7,118 nucleotides of DNA. It comes from an uncultured Prevotella sp. (GTDB taxonomy: Bacteria > Bacteroidota > Bacteroidia > Bacteroidales > Bacteroidaceae). Made by a program: the position numbers and the translations under genes. The stretch is taken from NCBI RefSeq assembly GCF_900549175.1, contig NZ_URNN01000156.1:1-7118 (forward strand), read 5' to 3'. Each line of letters starts with the position of its first letter. Within the stretch, counting starts at the first letter, position 1. Of the stretch, positions 1-6,734 are shown in pieces. The notes beneath the pieces were generated by a model. It had not been told where the DNA came from. It did not search any database and was given only the letters and a program-made list of their open reading frames with translations.

Positions 1-7
1 CACTAAC

Positions 8-56
8 GCCAATTCTTTATGCCGGTATTGGCTTAACTCCTGAGCGGCGCAGCCGC
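8..56. other. Two small inverted repeats downstream of cls
   Basis: Past the cls stop codon there are two short inverted repeats. GCCAAT (8-13) pairs with ATTGGC (27-32) around a 13-nt loop. GCGGC (44-48) pairs with GCCGC (52-56) around a 3-nt loop. Either could help end the minus-strand transcript, but neither is followed by a T run on that strand, so a factor-independent terminator is not supported. The true end of the transcript may lie to the left of the window. Confidence 0.25.
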
Positions 57-95
57 GATAACTCCCTTTAACTCCTTAACTCCCCAAAGGACTCC
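34..95 (-). repeat. GAGTTAA-type short repeat array (array 1)
   Basis: On the plus strand AACTCC occurs at 35-40, 60-65, 70-75 and 78-83, with a variant GACTCC at 90-95. On the minus strand this reads as spaced GGAGTT(AA) units, starting directly after the cls stop codon. The same motif forms arrays at 4585-4632 and 6485-6519. Unit spacing is 8 or 10 nt in the dense part, which is too irregular for a simple microsatellite. Function is unknown. The GGAG core looks like a ribosome-binding motif, but no gene follows it here. Confidence 0.7.
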
Positions 96-1520
96 CTAAA
101 GCAGCGGCGACAGCAGCCGGGTTAGGCTTTCCCACAATCCGGCGAAGAATTTCGGCGACATGCGTTCGGGCATGCTGTCGAGCGCGACCGACGATTTCTG
201 GTCGTGCAGGAATACCGACTTGAAGCGTAGTGCGGTGTCGCTGTCGTAGAAGAAGGCGTTGGCCTCGAAGTTGTTCTCGAAGCTGCGCGAGTCTACATTC
301 GTCGACCCGCACGTGCTCAGCGAGTCGTCACATATCAGGATTTTGCTGTGAATGAATCCCGCCGTGTAGAGATAAACCTTCACGCCGGCACGGGCAATCT
401 CGCGCAGATAGGCTCTGCTGGCCAGCTCGACAAACTTGGCATCGCAGTTCATCGGAACTATCAGGCGCACGTCGATGCCGCCCTGTGCCGCCGTTTTCAG
501 GGCGAACAGTATCGGCTCGGTGGGGATGAAGTAGGGTGTTTCGATGTAAATGTATTGGCGTGCACTCATTATCACGCGCAGATAACCCTGCATAATCTCC
601 GGATAAGGCGTGACGGGGCTGCCGGTGACTATCTGTGTGAGGCAGTCGTTGGGTGCGGCCGTTACGTTGTGGGGGTAGTATTTGCGGTCGGAGATGAGTG
701 TGCGGTCTACGAAAAACCAGTCTTCCAGAAACACGCGCTGCAGGGCATAGACCCCGCTGCCGGAGATTTTGGCCATCGTATCGCGCCACGGCTGACGGCC
801 CGTTCCCTTCACATACCGCTGCGCTATGTTCATTCCGCCGATGAAACCTTCCGTTCCGTCTATCACGATAATCTTGCGGTGGTTGCGGTAGTTGACCTTG
901 CTCGTGAACGAGGGGAAGCGCACCGGCAGGAACGGATGCACCTCGATGCCCTCGCCGCGCATGCGCTCGAAGAACGCCTGCGGCACGTTCCAGCACCCCA
1001 CATCGTCGTATACCAGGCGCACCTCCACCCCCTGGCGGGCCTTGGCTATGAGGGCGTCGGCAATGAGGCGGCCCAACGGGTCGTCGGCAAAGATGTAGAT
1101 GTCGATGTGTATGTGGTGTCTGGCCCCGGCGATGGCTGCGAGCAGGGCTGTGAAGTAGCTGTAGCCGTCGGTGTAGATGTCGACGCTGTTGTCCTTGAAC
1201 GGCAGTGACAGGTTTTGGTTGATGAACAGGTCGATTGTCTGTTTGTGGTTTTCGGGCAGCCTCAGTTCCTGCTGTTCCACGAAATTGAGCATCGACCGTC
1301 TGGCCAACTGGTTGAGGCTGCGCTCGCTTACAAGCCGCTCCTTGCGCGTGTCGATGCCGAAAAAGATGTAGAGGAGTATTCCCGCCACGGGCACGAAGTA
1401 TATCACAAGCACCCACGCCATGGTCTTGGCCGGCTGGCGGTTGCCCATAAGCACGTGCACTATTGTGAGTATCACGATAATCTTATGTATTATTATGCCT
1501 GTTATGTACAGTCCGTGCAT
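96..1520 (-). CDS. cls: Cardiolipin synthase (phospholipase D family)
   Basis: A 474-residue inner-membrane enzyme expected to condense two phosphatidylglycerols into cardiolipin plus glycerol. The N-terminus has two hydrophobic segments at about residues 4-24 and 33-55, matching the PLDc_N membrane region. Two phospholipase D domains follow, each with an HxKxxxxD motif: H214/K216/D221 (NHRKIIVID), followed by GG at 228-229 and N231, and H391/K393/D398 (IHSKILICDD), followed by GSTNVDSRS at 405-413. Both motifs are intact and the length is normal for the ClsA type, so the enzyme should be active. The ATG start places the first membrane helix right at the N-terminus; the next Met (25) would cut into it. 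There is no Shine-Dalgarno site. It lies 69 nt after queE with no recognised promoter between, so it may be the last gene of the transcript. The family also includes other PLD-type phosphatidyltransferases, but the membrane region and double HKD favour cardiolipin synthase. Confidence 0.93.
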   Translation of the reverse strand: MHGLYITGIIIHKIIVILTIVHVLMGNRQPAKTMAWVLVIYFVPVAGILLYIFFGIDTRKERLVSERSLNQLARRSMLNFVEQQELRLPENHKQTIDLFINQNLSLPFKDNSVDIYTDGYSYFTALLAAIAGARHHIHIDIYIFADDPLGRLIADALIAKARQGVEVRLVYDDVGCWNVPQAFFERMRGEGIEVHPFLPVRFPSFTSKVNYRNHRKIIVIDGTEGFIGGMNIAQRYVKGTGRQPWRDTMAKISGSGVYALQRVFLEDWFFVDRTLISDRKYYPHNVTAAPNDCLTQIVTGSPVTPYPEIMQGYLRVIMSARQYIYIETPYFIPTEPILFALKTAAQGGIDVRLIVPMNCDAKFVELASRAYLREIARAGVKVYLYTAGFIHSKILICDDSLSTCGSTNVDSRSFENNFEANAFFYDSDTALRFKSVFLHDQKSSVALDSMPERMSPKFFAGLWESLTRLLSPLL

Positions 1521-1589
1521 GGCGGTGTGTTATGCTTTGCGGTTATGTATGTTTGTTTTGCGGAGTTGTATTTTTGCCTTGCTGCTGTG

Positions 1590-2186
1590 TCATCTGATGC
1601 CCGTCAGCTTGTGGGTCTGCAGCGACAGGCGCCATCGGGGGTGGCGGCAGATGTAGTCGATGCAGGCTTTGGTTATGCGGCTGTTGCGTTCGGCGTCTCC
1701 CGTGTCGCAGGGTTGCAGATAGTAATAGTCGGCCTCTATGCCGCAGTCGCTCACGTCGGCCTCGCCCGTGGCGTGGCTTTCGCCGAACACGCACTTCAGT
1801 TCGTTGCACCGCATTACGGCCGGTCGGCCTGCATGACCCACGAAATCGACCTTTGGCGACACCGTTATCCAGTCGACACCGGCGGGAACCGGGCGTGTGC
1901 CATTGGTCTCCATGGCCACCTCATATCCGCTGTCGTGCAGCATGCCGATAAGTCGCTCGTCGGCCTGCAGCGTGGGTTCGCCGCCGGTAATGACGACGAA
2001 CCGTGACGGAAAGGCGGCAATGGCCGACATTATTTCTTCGTCGCTCATCTCGCGGTAGTCCGTGAAATCGGTATCGCAGAAGGGGCAGCGCAGGTTGCAT
2101 CCGGCAAAGCGTATGAATACGGCGGCGCGTCCGGTGTTGCGGCCTTCGCCCTGCAGTGATTGGAAAATCTCGTTAATCCTCTTCAT
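1590..2186 (-). CDS. queE: 7-carboxy-7-deazaguanine synthase (radical SAM)
   Basis: A 198-residue radical-SAM enzyme that converts 6-carboxy-5,6,7,8-tetrahydropterin, the QueD product, to 7-carboxy-7-deazaguanine on the way to preQ0 and queuosine. The N-terminus (MKRINEIFQSLQGEGRNTG) is typical of the family. The [4Fe-4S] cluster ligands are C30, C34 and C37 (CX3CX2C in GCNLRCPFCDT). GGEP at 68-71 is the SAM-binding motif, ETNGT lies at 93-97, VSPK at 109-112, and a conserved QTHK lies near the C-terminus. The open frame extends upstream to 2363, but the extra 59 residues are out-of-frame reading of queD, so ATG 2186 is chosen. It overlaps the queD end by 14 nt, which implies translational coupling; the overlap carries a small repeat described separately. 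No Shine-Dalgarno site is visible. queC and queF are not in the window. Confidence 0.95.
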   Translation of the reverse strand: MKRINEIFQSLQGEGRNTGRAAVFIRFAGCNLRCPFCDTDFTDYREMSDEEIMSAIAAFPSRFVVITGGEPTLQADERLIGMLHDSGYEVAMETNGTRPVPAGVDWITVSPKVDFVGHAGRPAVMRCNELKCVFGESHATGEADVSDCGIEADYYYLQPCDTGDAERNSRITKACIDYICRHPRWRLSLQTHKLTGIR

Positions 2187-2556
2187 CGGCTGCGGTATTC
2201 TCTTCGTCGGACGTGGTATTCTCTTCGTCGACAACGTATGTGGCGGTGTTGCCTTCGCTCTCCTGCACTGTCGTCTTGTAACATTCCGGTATCTGTTCGG
2301 TGCACCATCGTGCAATGTTTTCGGCCGTGGGGTTGAACGGCAGCAGCTCGTTGAGGTCGCCATGGTCGAGGTATCCGTGTATGCGGCGCTTCACTTCGGT
2401 GAAGTCGCACACCATTCCGTTGGCGTTCAGTTCGCGTGCCTTGCAGTATATTGTTATCAGCCAGTTGTGGCCGTGGCGGCGTGTGCACTTGCTCTCGTAG
2501 TCGAGTTCGAGCCGGTGGCAGGCCGATATCTCCATTGTCTTTTTTATGTAGTACAT
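2173..2556 (-). CDS. queD: 6-carboxy-tetrahydropterin synthase with acidic repeat tail
   Basis: A 127-residue member of the PTPS/QueD family. It converts 7,8-dihydroneopterin triphosphate to 6-carboxy-5,6,7,8-tetrahydropterin, the substrate of QueE encoded next to it. Zinc ligands are H14, H28 and H30. C24 is the catalytic cysteine in the C-x3-HGH signature (CTRRHGH), and D64-H65 (LDHGD) forms the expected Asp/His pair. NPTAEN (75-80) and QESEG (98-102) are the conserved C-terminal motifs. The family body ends near residue 109. The last 18 residues (110-127) are an acidic tail made of repeated DEENT(T/A) blocks encoded by a 21-nt repeat; the tail looks like an add-on and is unlikely to be catalytic. 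The start follows dnaG by 25 nt with an A-rich leader and no Shine-Dalgarno. Met8 is an alternative start, but MYYIKKTMEIS matches how Bacteroidetes QueD proteins usually begin. Confidence 0.94.
   Translation of the reverse strand: MYYIKKTMEISACHRLELDYESKCTRRHGHNWLITIYCKARELNANGMVCDFTEVKRRIHGYLDHGDLNELLPFNPTAENIARWCTEQIPECYKTTVQESEGNTATYVVDEENTTSDEENTAADEED
2175..2237 (-). repeat. 21-nt tandem repeat across the queD/queE junction
   Basis: Three 21-nt units: 2175-2195, 2196-2216 and 2217-2237. The first 15 plus-strand bases of units 2 and 3 (2196-2210 and 2217-2231) differ at one position only (TATTCTCTTCGTCG shared). Unit 1 matches them at 12 of 15 bases. Since 21 is a multiple of 3, the queD frame is kept (DEENTTS, DEENTAA, DEED-stop). 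Unit 1 contains the queE ATG at 2184-2186 and the queD stop codon. In the queE frame the units read TKRIPRP, TKRIPQP and MKRINEI, so the upper copies look like duplicates of the queE 5' end. Confidence 0.85.
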
Positions 2557-2581
2557 TGTTGTTTGTGTTAAATCGTTGTCG

Positions 2582-4573
2582 TTATACCATGATGTCGTTG
2601 CCCAGCTTGCGTGCCAGTGCGTCGCGCAGCAGCTGTGTGTCCTTCTGCTCCTTCAGCAGTTGCATTATGCGTTCCATGTCGTTGCCGGCCTGTCGCAGCT
2701 GCAGTTGTATGTCTTTAAGATGCCGCCTGACGATGTCCATGCGGAAGTCGAGGATGAGATGCACCACCCGCTGGCGCAGCGTTTCGGGCTTGTGCTGCAT
2801 CTCGAGGCTGCGGCTGAGCTGGTAACGGTTGATGGCGAGGTCGCCCGCGAGTTGGCTTATGTCTACGTCGGGATGGTGCATGAAGTATGTTTCGGCGCGG
2901 AAACCCTCGTCGTTGTTGTGCTCCACGGCCTCGGCCAGTATGCGGTTGTACATCTCGTTGGAGAAGCGCAGGCCGTCTTGCGACAGGTCGTAGTCGACAA
3001 ACTGCGATACCGACAGGTTGATTTTCTGCCCGTCCTCCGTCTCCAGTCCGTCGAAAATTATCTCCTCGCCGTGGCGTATTATGTTCTGCACGAGCATGCG
3101 CTCCACCTCTGAGGCCTGCTCGTCGGCGGTGTGCAGTCCTATCCGCGGCACTGCCGGCGTGTCGCCCCCGCCTTCAGTTCCGCCGTCTTGCGGGGCGGTT
3201 GCGCCCTCCTGCCGGTTCTGCAGCCGGCGCTGTTCGCGCTCCAGTTCCTTGGCCTTGTCTTCGCGGTCGCCGCGTATGAAGCCGTTCATGGTGTTTATAA
3301 GCGTCTGCTCGTTCATCTGCAGGCGGTGCGAACACTCGCGGATATACGTGTCGCGCGTAATCTGGTTGGGAATCACCGACACGCTTTTCACTATGCCTGC
3401 TATGGCCTCCGAACGCTTCACGGGGTCGGTTACGCCCCGCAGCAGCTGGTCGGTCTTGAACTGTATGAAGTCAGTCTGATGGCTGTCAATGTACTCTTTC
3501 AGCTCCTCCGCACTGTGTTTCCGTGAGAAACTGTCGGGGTCGTCGCCGTCGGGAAGTATCAGAACCTTTATGTTCATGCCCTCGGCCAGCAGCATGTCGG
3601 TGCCGCGCATGGCGGCGTGTATGCCCGCCTCGTCGCCGTCGTACAGCAGCACGACGTTTTGTGTGAAGCGGTGGAGCAGCCTTATCTGGTATATGCTGAG
3701 TGCCGTGCCAGAGTTGGCCACCACGTTTTCCAGCCCGCACTGGTGCATGGCAATCACGTCGGTGTAGCCCTCAACCATGTATACGCAGTCTTCTTTCACT
3801 ATTGCTTTCTTGCCCTGATACAGTCCGTAGAGCTCGTGGTCCTTGTGATAGATGTCCGATTCGGGCGAGTTTACATATTTCTGCTGCACGCCTTTGGTGC
3901 GCGAGTCGAGCAGACGTCCGCCGAAGGCGTTTACCTTGCCGCTCACGTTGAACCACGGGAAGATGACGCGTCCGGCGTAGCGGTCGACGAGTTCGCCGTT
4001 GTCTTTCTTGTAGCAGAGGCCCGTCTTTATGAGGAATTCCTCTTTGTAGCCTTGTTTCAGTGCCGCCTCCGACATGGCGTTGCGCCGCGGCAGGGCGTAG
4101 CCCAGGTTGAACTTCTGCATGATGTCGTCGCGTATGCCGCGGCTGCGGAAGTATTGTTTGCCGATGGCCTGCCCGTCGATGTCGTTGTGCATGATGTCGC
4201 TGAAGTAGTTTTTTGCCCACTCGTTGACGATGAACATGCTTTCACGTTCGCCCGCCTCGCGCTTCTCGTCGTCGGTGAGCTCGCGTTCCTGAATCTCTAT
4301 GTTGTACTTGTTGGCCAGCCACCGCAGCGCTTCGGGATATGTCATCTGCTCGTGCCGCATGATGAAGTGAACGGCGCTTCCGCCCGCTCCGCACGAGAAA
4401 CACTTGCACACACCCTTCGACGGCGACACATAGAACGACGGTGTCTTGTCGTCGTGGAACGGACAAAGCCCTACATAGTTGACCCCGCGCTTGCGCAGGG
4501 TGACAAACTCCGACACCACATCCACTATCTGTGCGGCGTCAAGTATTCGTTCTACGGTTGCTCTGTCGATCAT
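2582..4573 (-). CDS. dnaG: DNA primase
   Basis: A 663-residue bacterial replicative primase, which makes RNA primers at the fork together with the DnaB helicase. An N-terminal CHC2 zinc-binding domain has C37, H40, C58 and C61 (CPFH and CFSC). The RNA polymerase core carries the Toprim motifs: E268 in VEGYTDV, D312 and D314 in YDGDEAG, and the DGDDPD stretch at 342-347. A low-complexity, Gly/Gln/Glu-rich linker at about 440-480 leads to the C-terminal helicase-interacting region, which is helical and charged (about 485-663). All key residues are present and the length is normal. The ATG is preceded by an A-rich stretch (AAAAAGAAAAA) with no Shine-Dalgarno. Upstream lies a 68-nt gap full of hairpins and GAGTTAA repeats; downstream is queD at 25 nt. 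No separate promoter was recognised, so transcription may come from within or before the esterase gene. Confidence 0.97.
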   Translation of the reverse strand: MIDRATVERILDAAQIVDVVSEFVTLRKRGVNYVGLCPFHDDKTPSFYVSPSKGVCKCFSCGAGGSAVHFIMRHEQMTYPEALRWLANKYNIEIQERELTDDEKREAGERESMFIVNEWAKNYFSDIMHNDIDGQAIGKQYFRSRGIRDDIMQKFNLGYALPRRNAMSEAALKQGYKEEFLIKTGLCYKKDNGELVDRYAGRVIFPWFNVSGKVNAFGGRLLDSRTKGVQQKYVNSPESDIYHKDHELYGLYQGKKAIVKEDCVYMVEGYTDVIAMHQCGLENVVANSGTALSIYQIRLLHRFTQNVVLLYDGDEAGIHAAMRGTDMLLAEGMNIKVLILPDGDDPDSFSRKHSAEELKEYIDSHQTDFIQFKTDQLLRGVTDPVKRSEAIAGIVKSVSVIPNQITRDTYIRECSHRLQMNEQTLINTMNGFIRGDREDKAKELEREQRRLQNRQEGATAPQDGGTEGGGDTPAVPRIGLHTADEQASEVERMLVQNIIRHGEEIIFDGLETEDGQKINLSVSQFVDYDLSQDGLRFSNEMYNRILAEAVEHNNDEGFRAETYFMHHPDVDISQLAGDLAINRYQLSRSLEMQHKPETLRQRVVHLILDFRMDIVRRHLKDIQLQLRQAGNDMERIMQLLKEQKDTQLLRDALARKLGNDIMV

Positions 4574-4580
4574 TTTTTCT

Positions 4581-4632
4581 TTTTAGGAGTTAAGGAGTTT
4601 CTTTTAGGAGTTAAAGGAGTTTCTTTAACTCC
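4581..4632 (+). repeat. GAGTTAA-type short repeat array (array 2)
   Basis: Two nearly identical direct repeats lie side by side at 4581-4601 (21 nt) and 4602-4623 (22 nt). They differ by one extra A, and each holds two GGAGTT units. The right copy continues into CTTTAACTCC (4623-4632), the reverse complement of 4607-4616. In the dnaG mRNA sense the array reads mostly as CTCCTTTAACTCC-like sequence, which resembles the anti-Shine-Dalgarno end of 16S rRNA rather than a ribosome-binding site. It ends 8 nt before the dnaG ATG. Confidence 0.8.
4607..4632 (-). promoter_or_regulatory. Hairpin ahead of dnaG built from the repeat array
   Basis: GGAGTTAAAG (4607-4616) and CTTTAACTCC (4623-4632) are perfect reverse complements around a 6-nt loop, giving a 10-bp stem. 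It lies one base from the larger hairpin at 4634-4670. The neighbouring repeat copy (4586-4597) offers a competing partner with an 8-bp match to the same arm, so alternative folds of the dnaG leader are possible. There is no T run, so it is not a standard terminator. A regulatory role is inference. Confidence 0.5.
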
Positions 4633-4633
4633 C

Positions 4634-4670
4634 AATCTCCTTTAGCGAAGATACTTCGCTAAAGGAGATT
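4634..4670 (-). terminator. Perfect 17-bp hairpin over the esterase stop codon
   Basis: AATCTCCTTTAGCGAAG (4634-4650) and its exact complement CTTCGCTAAAGGAGATT (4654-4670) flank a 3-nt loop. The stem includes the esterase stop codon (4642-4644) and its last codons. On the minus strand it is followed by a purine-rich stretch rather than a T run, so it may be a 3'-end stabiliser, an attenuator between esterase and dnaG, or a weak terminator. On the plus strand it is followed by TTATCTCTTT, but no gene leads into it from that side. Confidence 0.55.
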
Positions 4671-6261
4671 TTATCTCTTTCAATCCCTTCGCCACGCTCT
4701 TGGCATTTGTTCTTGCGCCGAGCAGCGACGTGTGGGTGTGGTCGCGCTTGTAGTATTTCATTGCCTTGTCCTTGCTTCCGCACTTCTTGTCGAGATAGTC
4801 GGCGGTGATGTTGTGCAGGTCGACGAGTTCGGTGCCCGTTGCCTCAGCCACCTCGCGGTACCACTTGCCGTACGAGTCGTTGCGGCGCTCTATCTTGCCG
4901 TCCTTCCACTCGTTGCGGGGCGTTATAGTGACGAGAATCGGCGTGGCCCCCTTCTCGCGAACGTCCTGTATGAACTTCTTGAGATACCATCCGAAGGTGT
5001 ACACCAGCTCATATTTTCCCGACTCCTTCATGCGGTATACATGCGTGGAGTCGGACGTTCCGGGTATCACGCCGCGCATCTTCTGATAGTCGATGGGGCC
5101 AATGTCGTTGTGACCGAACTGTATAAGCACGAAGTCGCCCGGCTGCAACGAGTTGTAAACCTGGTCCCAACGACCCTCGTTAAGATAGGTGCGCGTGGAG
5201 CGTCCGGCCTTGGCGGCGTTGGCCAGCGTTATCTTTTTCTCGTTGAACACCGTGGCGGCTTGCGACGCCCAGCCCCACATGCCGTCCTCGTCCTTATCCT
5301 CGTTCTTCACCGTAGAGTCGCCCGTGAAGAACACCACCGGCTTGCCCGCCTCGCGTTTCACCGCCACTGTGGGCAGTGCGAGCGGCTTCATCATGGCCTT
5401 CAGCGGCGCGAGCTGCGGGTCGTTGTTGGCCGCCAGACCCTCGGCGGCCGAGCGCGCGTTGAGCATTGCGCCGAAACGGCTCGTGTGAATGTTGTCCTTG
5501 TAGAAGTGATAGCTCTCCTTCCACTTGCCGTACATGTCGAGTTTGGCACCCGAAATCTCGTTCAGGTCGACGTAGGGCACGCCCTGTTCGCGGCTTATCT
5601 CCTCGAGCCACGCCCCCTGGGGCTTGCGTACTATCTTGCCCTGCTCGTCGTAAGCGTTGCGCGGGGTGAGCGACATCAGTATGGGGTGGGCACCCTTTGC
5701 GCGGCAGTCGGCAATGTACTTGCGCATGTATCCGCCGTAGGTGTAGACGGTTTCCTTCACTCCCGTCTCCTTTATGGTCACCTCCACGGAGTCGCGTCCC
5801 GTGCCCTTGAGCACCGAGCGCGCGCGCCCGCTGTCTATCGGTCCGCCGTCGTTGTGGCCGATGGATATGATAACCCAGTCGCCGGGTTTGAGCGCCTCGC
5901 GCACTGCCGGCCACAACTGGTTGTAGTATGTGCGTGTGCTCATGCCGCCGAGGGCCTGGTTCTCCACGCTTATCTTGTTCAGATCGAAATACTCGTGCTC
6001 AAAGTATCCCCATCCCCACTGGCCGTTGTTGCCGTTGCCGAGCGTGCCGTTGCGCATGGTCGAGTTGCCTATGAGGAAGAGCACGGGGTTCTGTCCGCGG
6101 CGTGTGGTGCCCGGCTGGGGGCGCGCCATGAGGGCTTTGGCTATACTGTCGGGGGTGTTGTCCACCACTTTGTTTACGTCTTCCATCACCTCCGGTGCCT
6201 GTCCGAAGGCGAGTGTGGCCGACGTGCCAAGGATTGCAATAGCAGATAGTAGTCTTTTCAT
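4642..6261 (-). CDS. Secreted tandem SGNH/GDSL esterase, rhamnogalacturonan acetylesterase-like
   Basis: A 539-residue exported protein with two copies of the same SGNH hydrolase domain, probably removing acetyl groups from pectin (CE12-type). A signal peptide covers about residues 1-20 (MKRLLSAIAILGTSATLAFG), with likely cleavage before Q21 and no lipobox Cys. Domain 1 (about 58-280): nucleophile S67 in IGNST, G106, GHND at 135-138, and D256/H259 in DNIHTS. Domain 2 (about 306-530): S316 in TGDST, G353, GHND at 383-386, and D507/H510 in DHTHTS. Both have a full Ser-Asp-His set, but domain 1 has GNS where GDS is usual. Matching stretches such as GHND-x-GPID, KGAHPILMSLTPRN and KGATPILVTITPRN show an internal duplication. 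The ATG is preceded by an A-rich leader and a promoter. No SusC/SusD or other pectin genes are in the window, so the substrate is inferred from family alone. Confidence 0.87.
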   Translation of the reverse strand: MKRLLSAIAILGTSATLAFGQAPEVMEDVNKVVDNTPDSIAKALMARPQPGTTRRGQNPVLFLIGNSTMRNGTLGNGNNGQWGWGYFEHEYFDLNKISVENQALGGMSTRTYYNQLWPAVREALKPGDWVIISIGHNDGGPIDSGRARSVLKGTGRDSVEVTIKETGVKETVYTYGGYMRKYIADCRAKGAHPILMSLTPRNAYDEQGKIVRKPQGAWLEEISREQGVPYVDLNEISGAKLDMYGKWKESYHFYKDNIHTSRFGAMLNARSAAEGLAANNDPQLAPLKAMMKPLALPTVAVKREAGKPVVFFTGDSTVKNEDKDEDGMWGWASQAATVFNEKKITLANAAKAGRSTRTYLNEGRWDQVYNSLQPGDFVLIQFGHNDIGPIDYQKMRGVIPGTSDSTHVYRMKESGKYELVYTFGWYLKKFIQDVREKGATPILVTITPRNEWKDGKIERRNDSYGKWYREVAEATGTELVDLHNITADYLDKKCGSKDKAMKYYKRDHTHTSLLGARTNAKSVAKGLKEIKSPLAKYLR

Positions 6262-6306
6262 CGTTTTTATGATTTTGTTTTTTTATAATATGATTTTTCC
6301 TTTCGT

Positions 6307-6349
6307 GCGGATGCAGGTGCCGCCATGGGTGCCGTCTGCCGGCATCCGC
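6307..6349 (-). promoter_or_regulatory. Hairpin in the esterase 5' leader
   Basis: GCGGATGC (6307-6314) pairs perfectly with GCATCCGC (6342-6349), and two more G-C pairs may follow after one mismatch. It lies in the middle of the roughly 120-nt leader predicted from the promoter at 6389-6396. The upstream leader is GC-rich, while the last 45 nt or so before the ATG is strongly A-rich. I do not recognise a known riboswitch here. Confidence 0.4.
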
Positions 6350-6388
6350 GCCCATTCGGGCGACAGTCCTTGCGGCGCCTATCTTCTG

Positions 6389-6420
6389 CAAAGGTAACAA
6401 ATTAATGCGGTCTGACGAAA
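6389..6420 (-). promoter_or_regulatory. Bacteroidetes-type promoter for the esterase gene
   Basis: On the minus strand TACCTTTG (6396 to 6389) matches the Bacteroidetes -7 consensus TAnnTTTG exactly. TTTC (6420 to 6417), a one-mismatch match to the -33 TTTG, lies 20 nt upstream. This predicts a start near 6382-6385 and a leader of about 120 nt. It is the only good -7 match I found on the minus strand near a gene start. Confidence 0.6.
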
Positions 6421-6484
6421 CCTGCCGCCCTGTTTTTTGCCATATAAGGGATATTACTGACGTTTTGCAAGTGCCCGGCCCGGA

Positions 6485-6519
6485 GAGTTAAAGGGAGTTA
6501 AGGAGCTAAATGGAGTCAA
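6485..6519 (+). repeat. GAGTTAA-type short repeat array (array 3)
   Basis: GAGTTAA at 6485-6491 and 6495-6501, then variants GAGCTAA at 6503-6509 and GAGTCAA at 6513-6519. Unit spacing is 10, 8, 10 nt, the same two spacings seen in array 1. It stands about 90 nt upstream of the esterase promoter with no gene on either side nearby. The variants suggest an older, decaying array. Confidence 0.7.
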
Positions 6520-6734
6520 GCCAACGGCATTATGTAGCCCCGGGCTGCGTCTGAACGGCGGCCGCTGGGGGCGTAACGGCCGGCGGAATGTATGATTTAT
6601 TCTGAAAAAAACGCACTTCTTTTTCGTCGAAATAGAAGCGGCGGGAGGCCGTTAAGGCCCTTTCCCGACCCCGTTTTTGTGCCTTTATACGGCAAAAAGC
6701 CCCGAAAGGAACCCCGAAATGGGCCATACCGGTG

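Noticed and set aside
1569..1576. TAnnTTTG match (TATTTTTG) on the plus strand between cls and queE
   Set aside because: No TTTG at suitable spacing upstream and no plus-strand gene downstream; it would only read antisense into queE.
2187..2363. Upstream extension of queE to a start at 2363
   Set aside because: The extra 59 residues are out-of-frame reading of queD and its repeat; family conservation begins at MKRINEI.
1590..2556. Part of a system placing 7-deazaguanine into DNA
   Set aside because: Only queD and queE are present, and no DNA transglycosylase or restriction partner is visible; ordinary queuosine synthesis explains them.
3617..4645. Plus-strand 342-codon open frame opposite dnaG
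   Set aside because: It is the shadow of dnaG, with no recognisable motif and no start signals; it also crosses the hairpin-rich gap.
4732..6249. Plus-strand 505-codon open frame opposite the esterase gene
   Set aside because: It is the reverse reading of a strongly supported gene with intact catalytic motifs. The translation is Val/Leu/Arg/His-rich with no domain, as expected from codon bias on the true strand.
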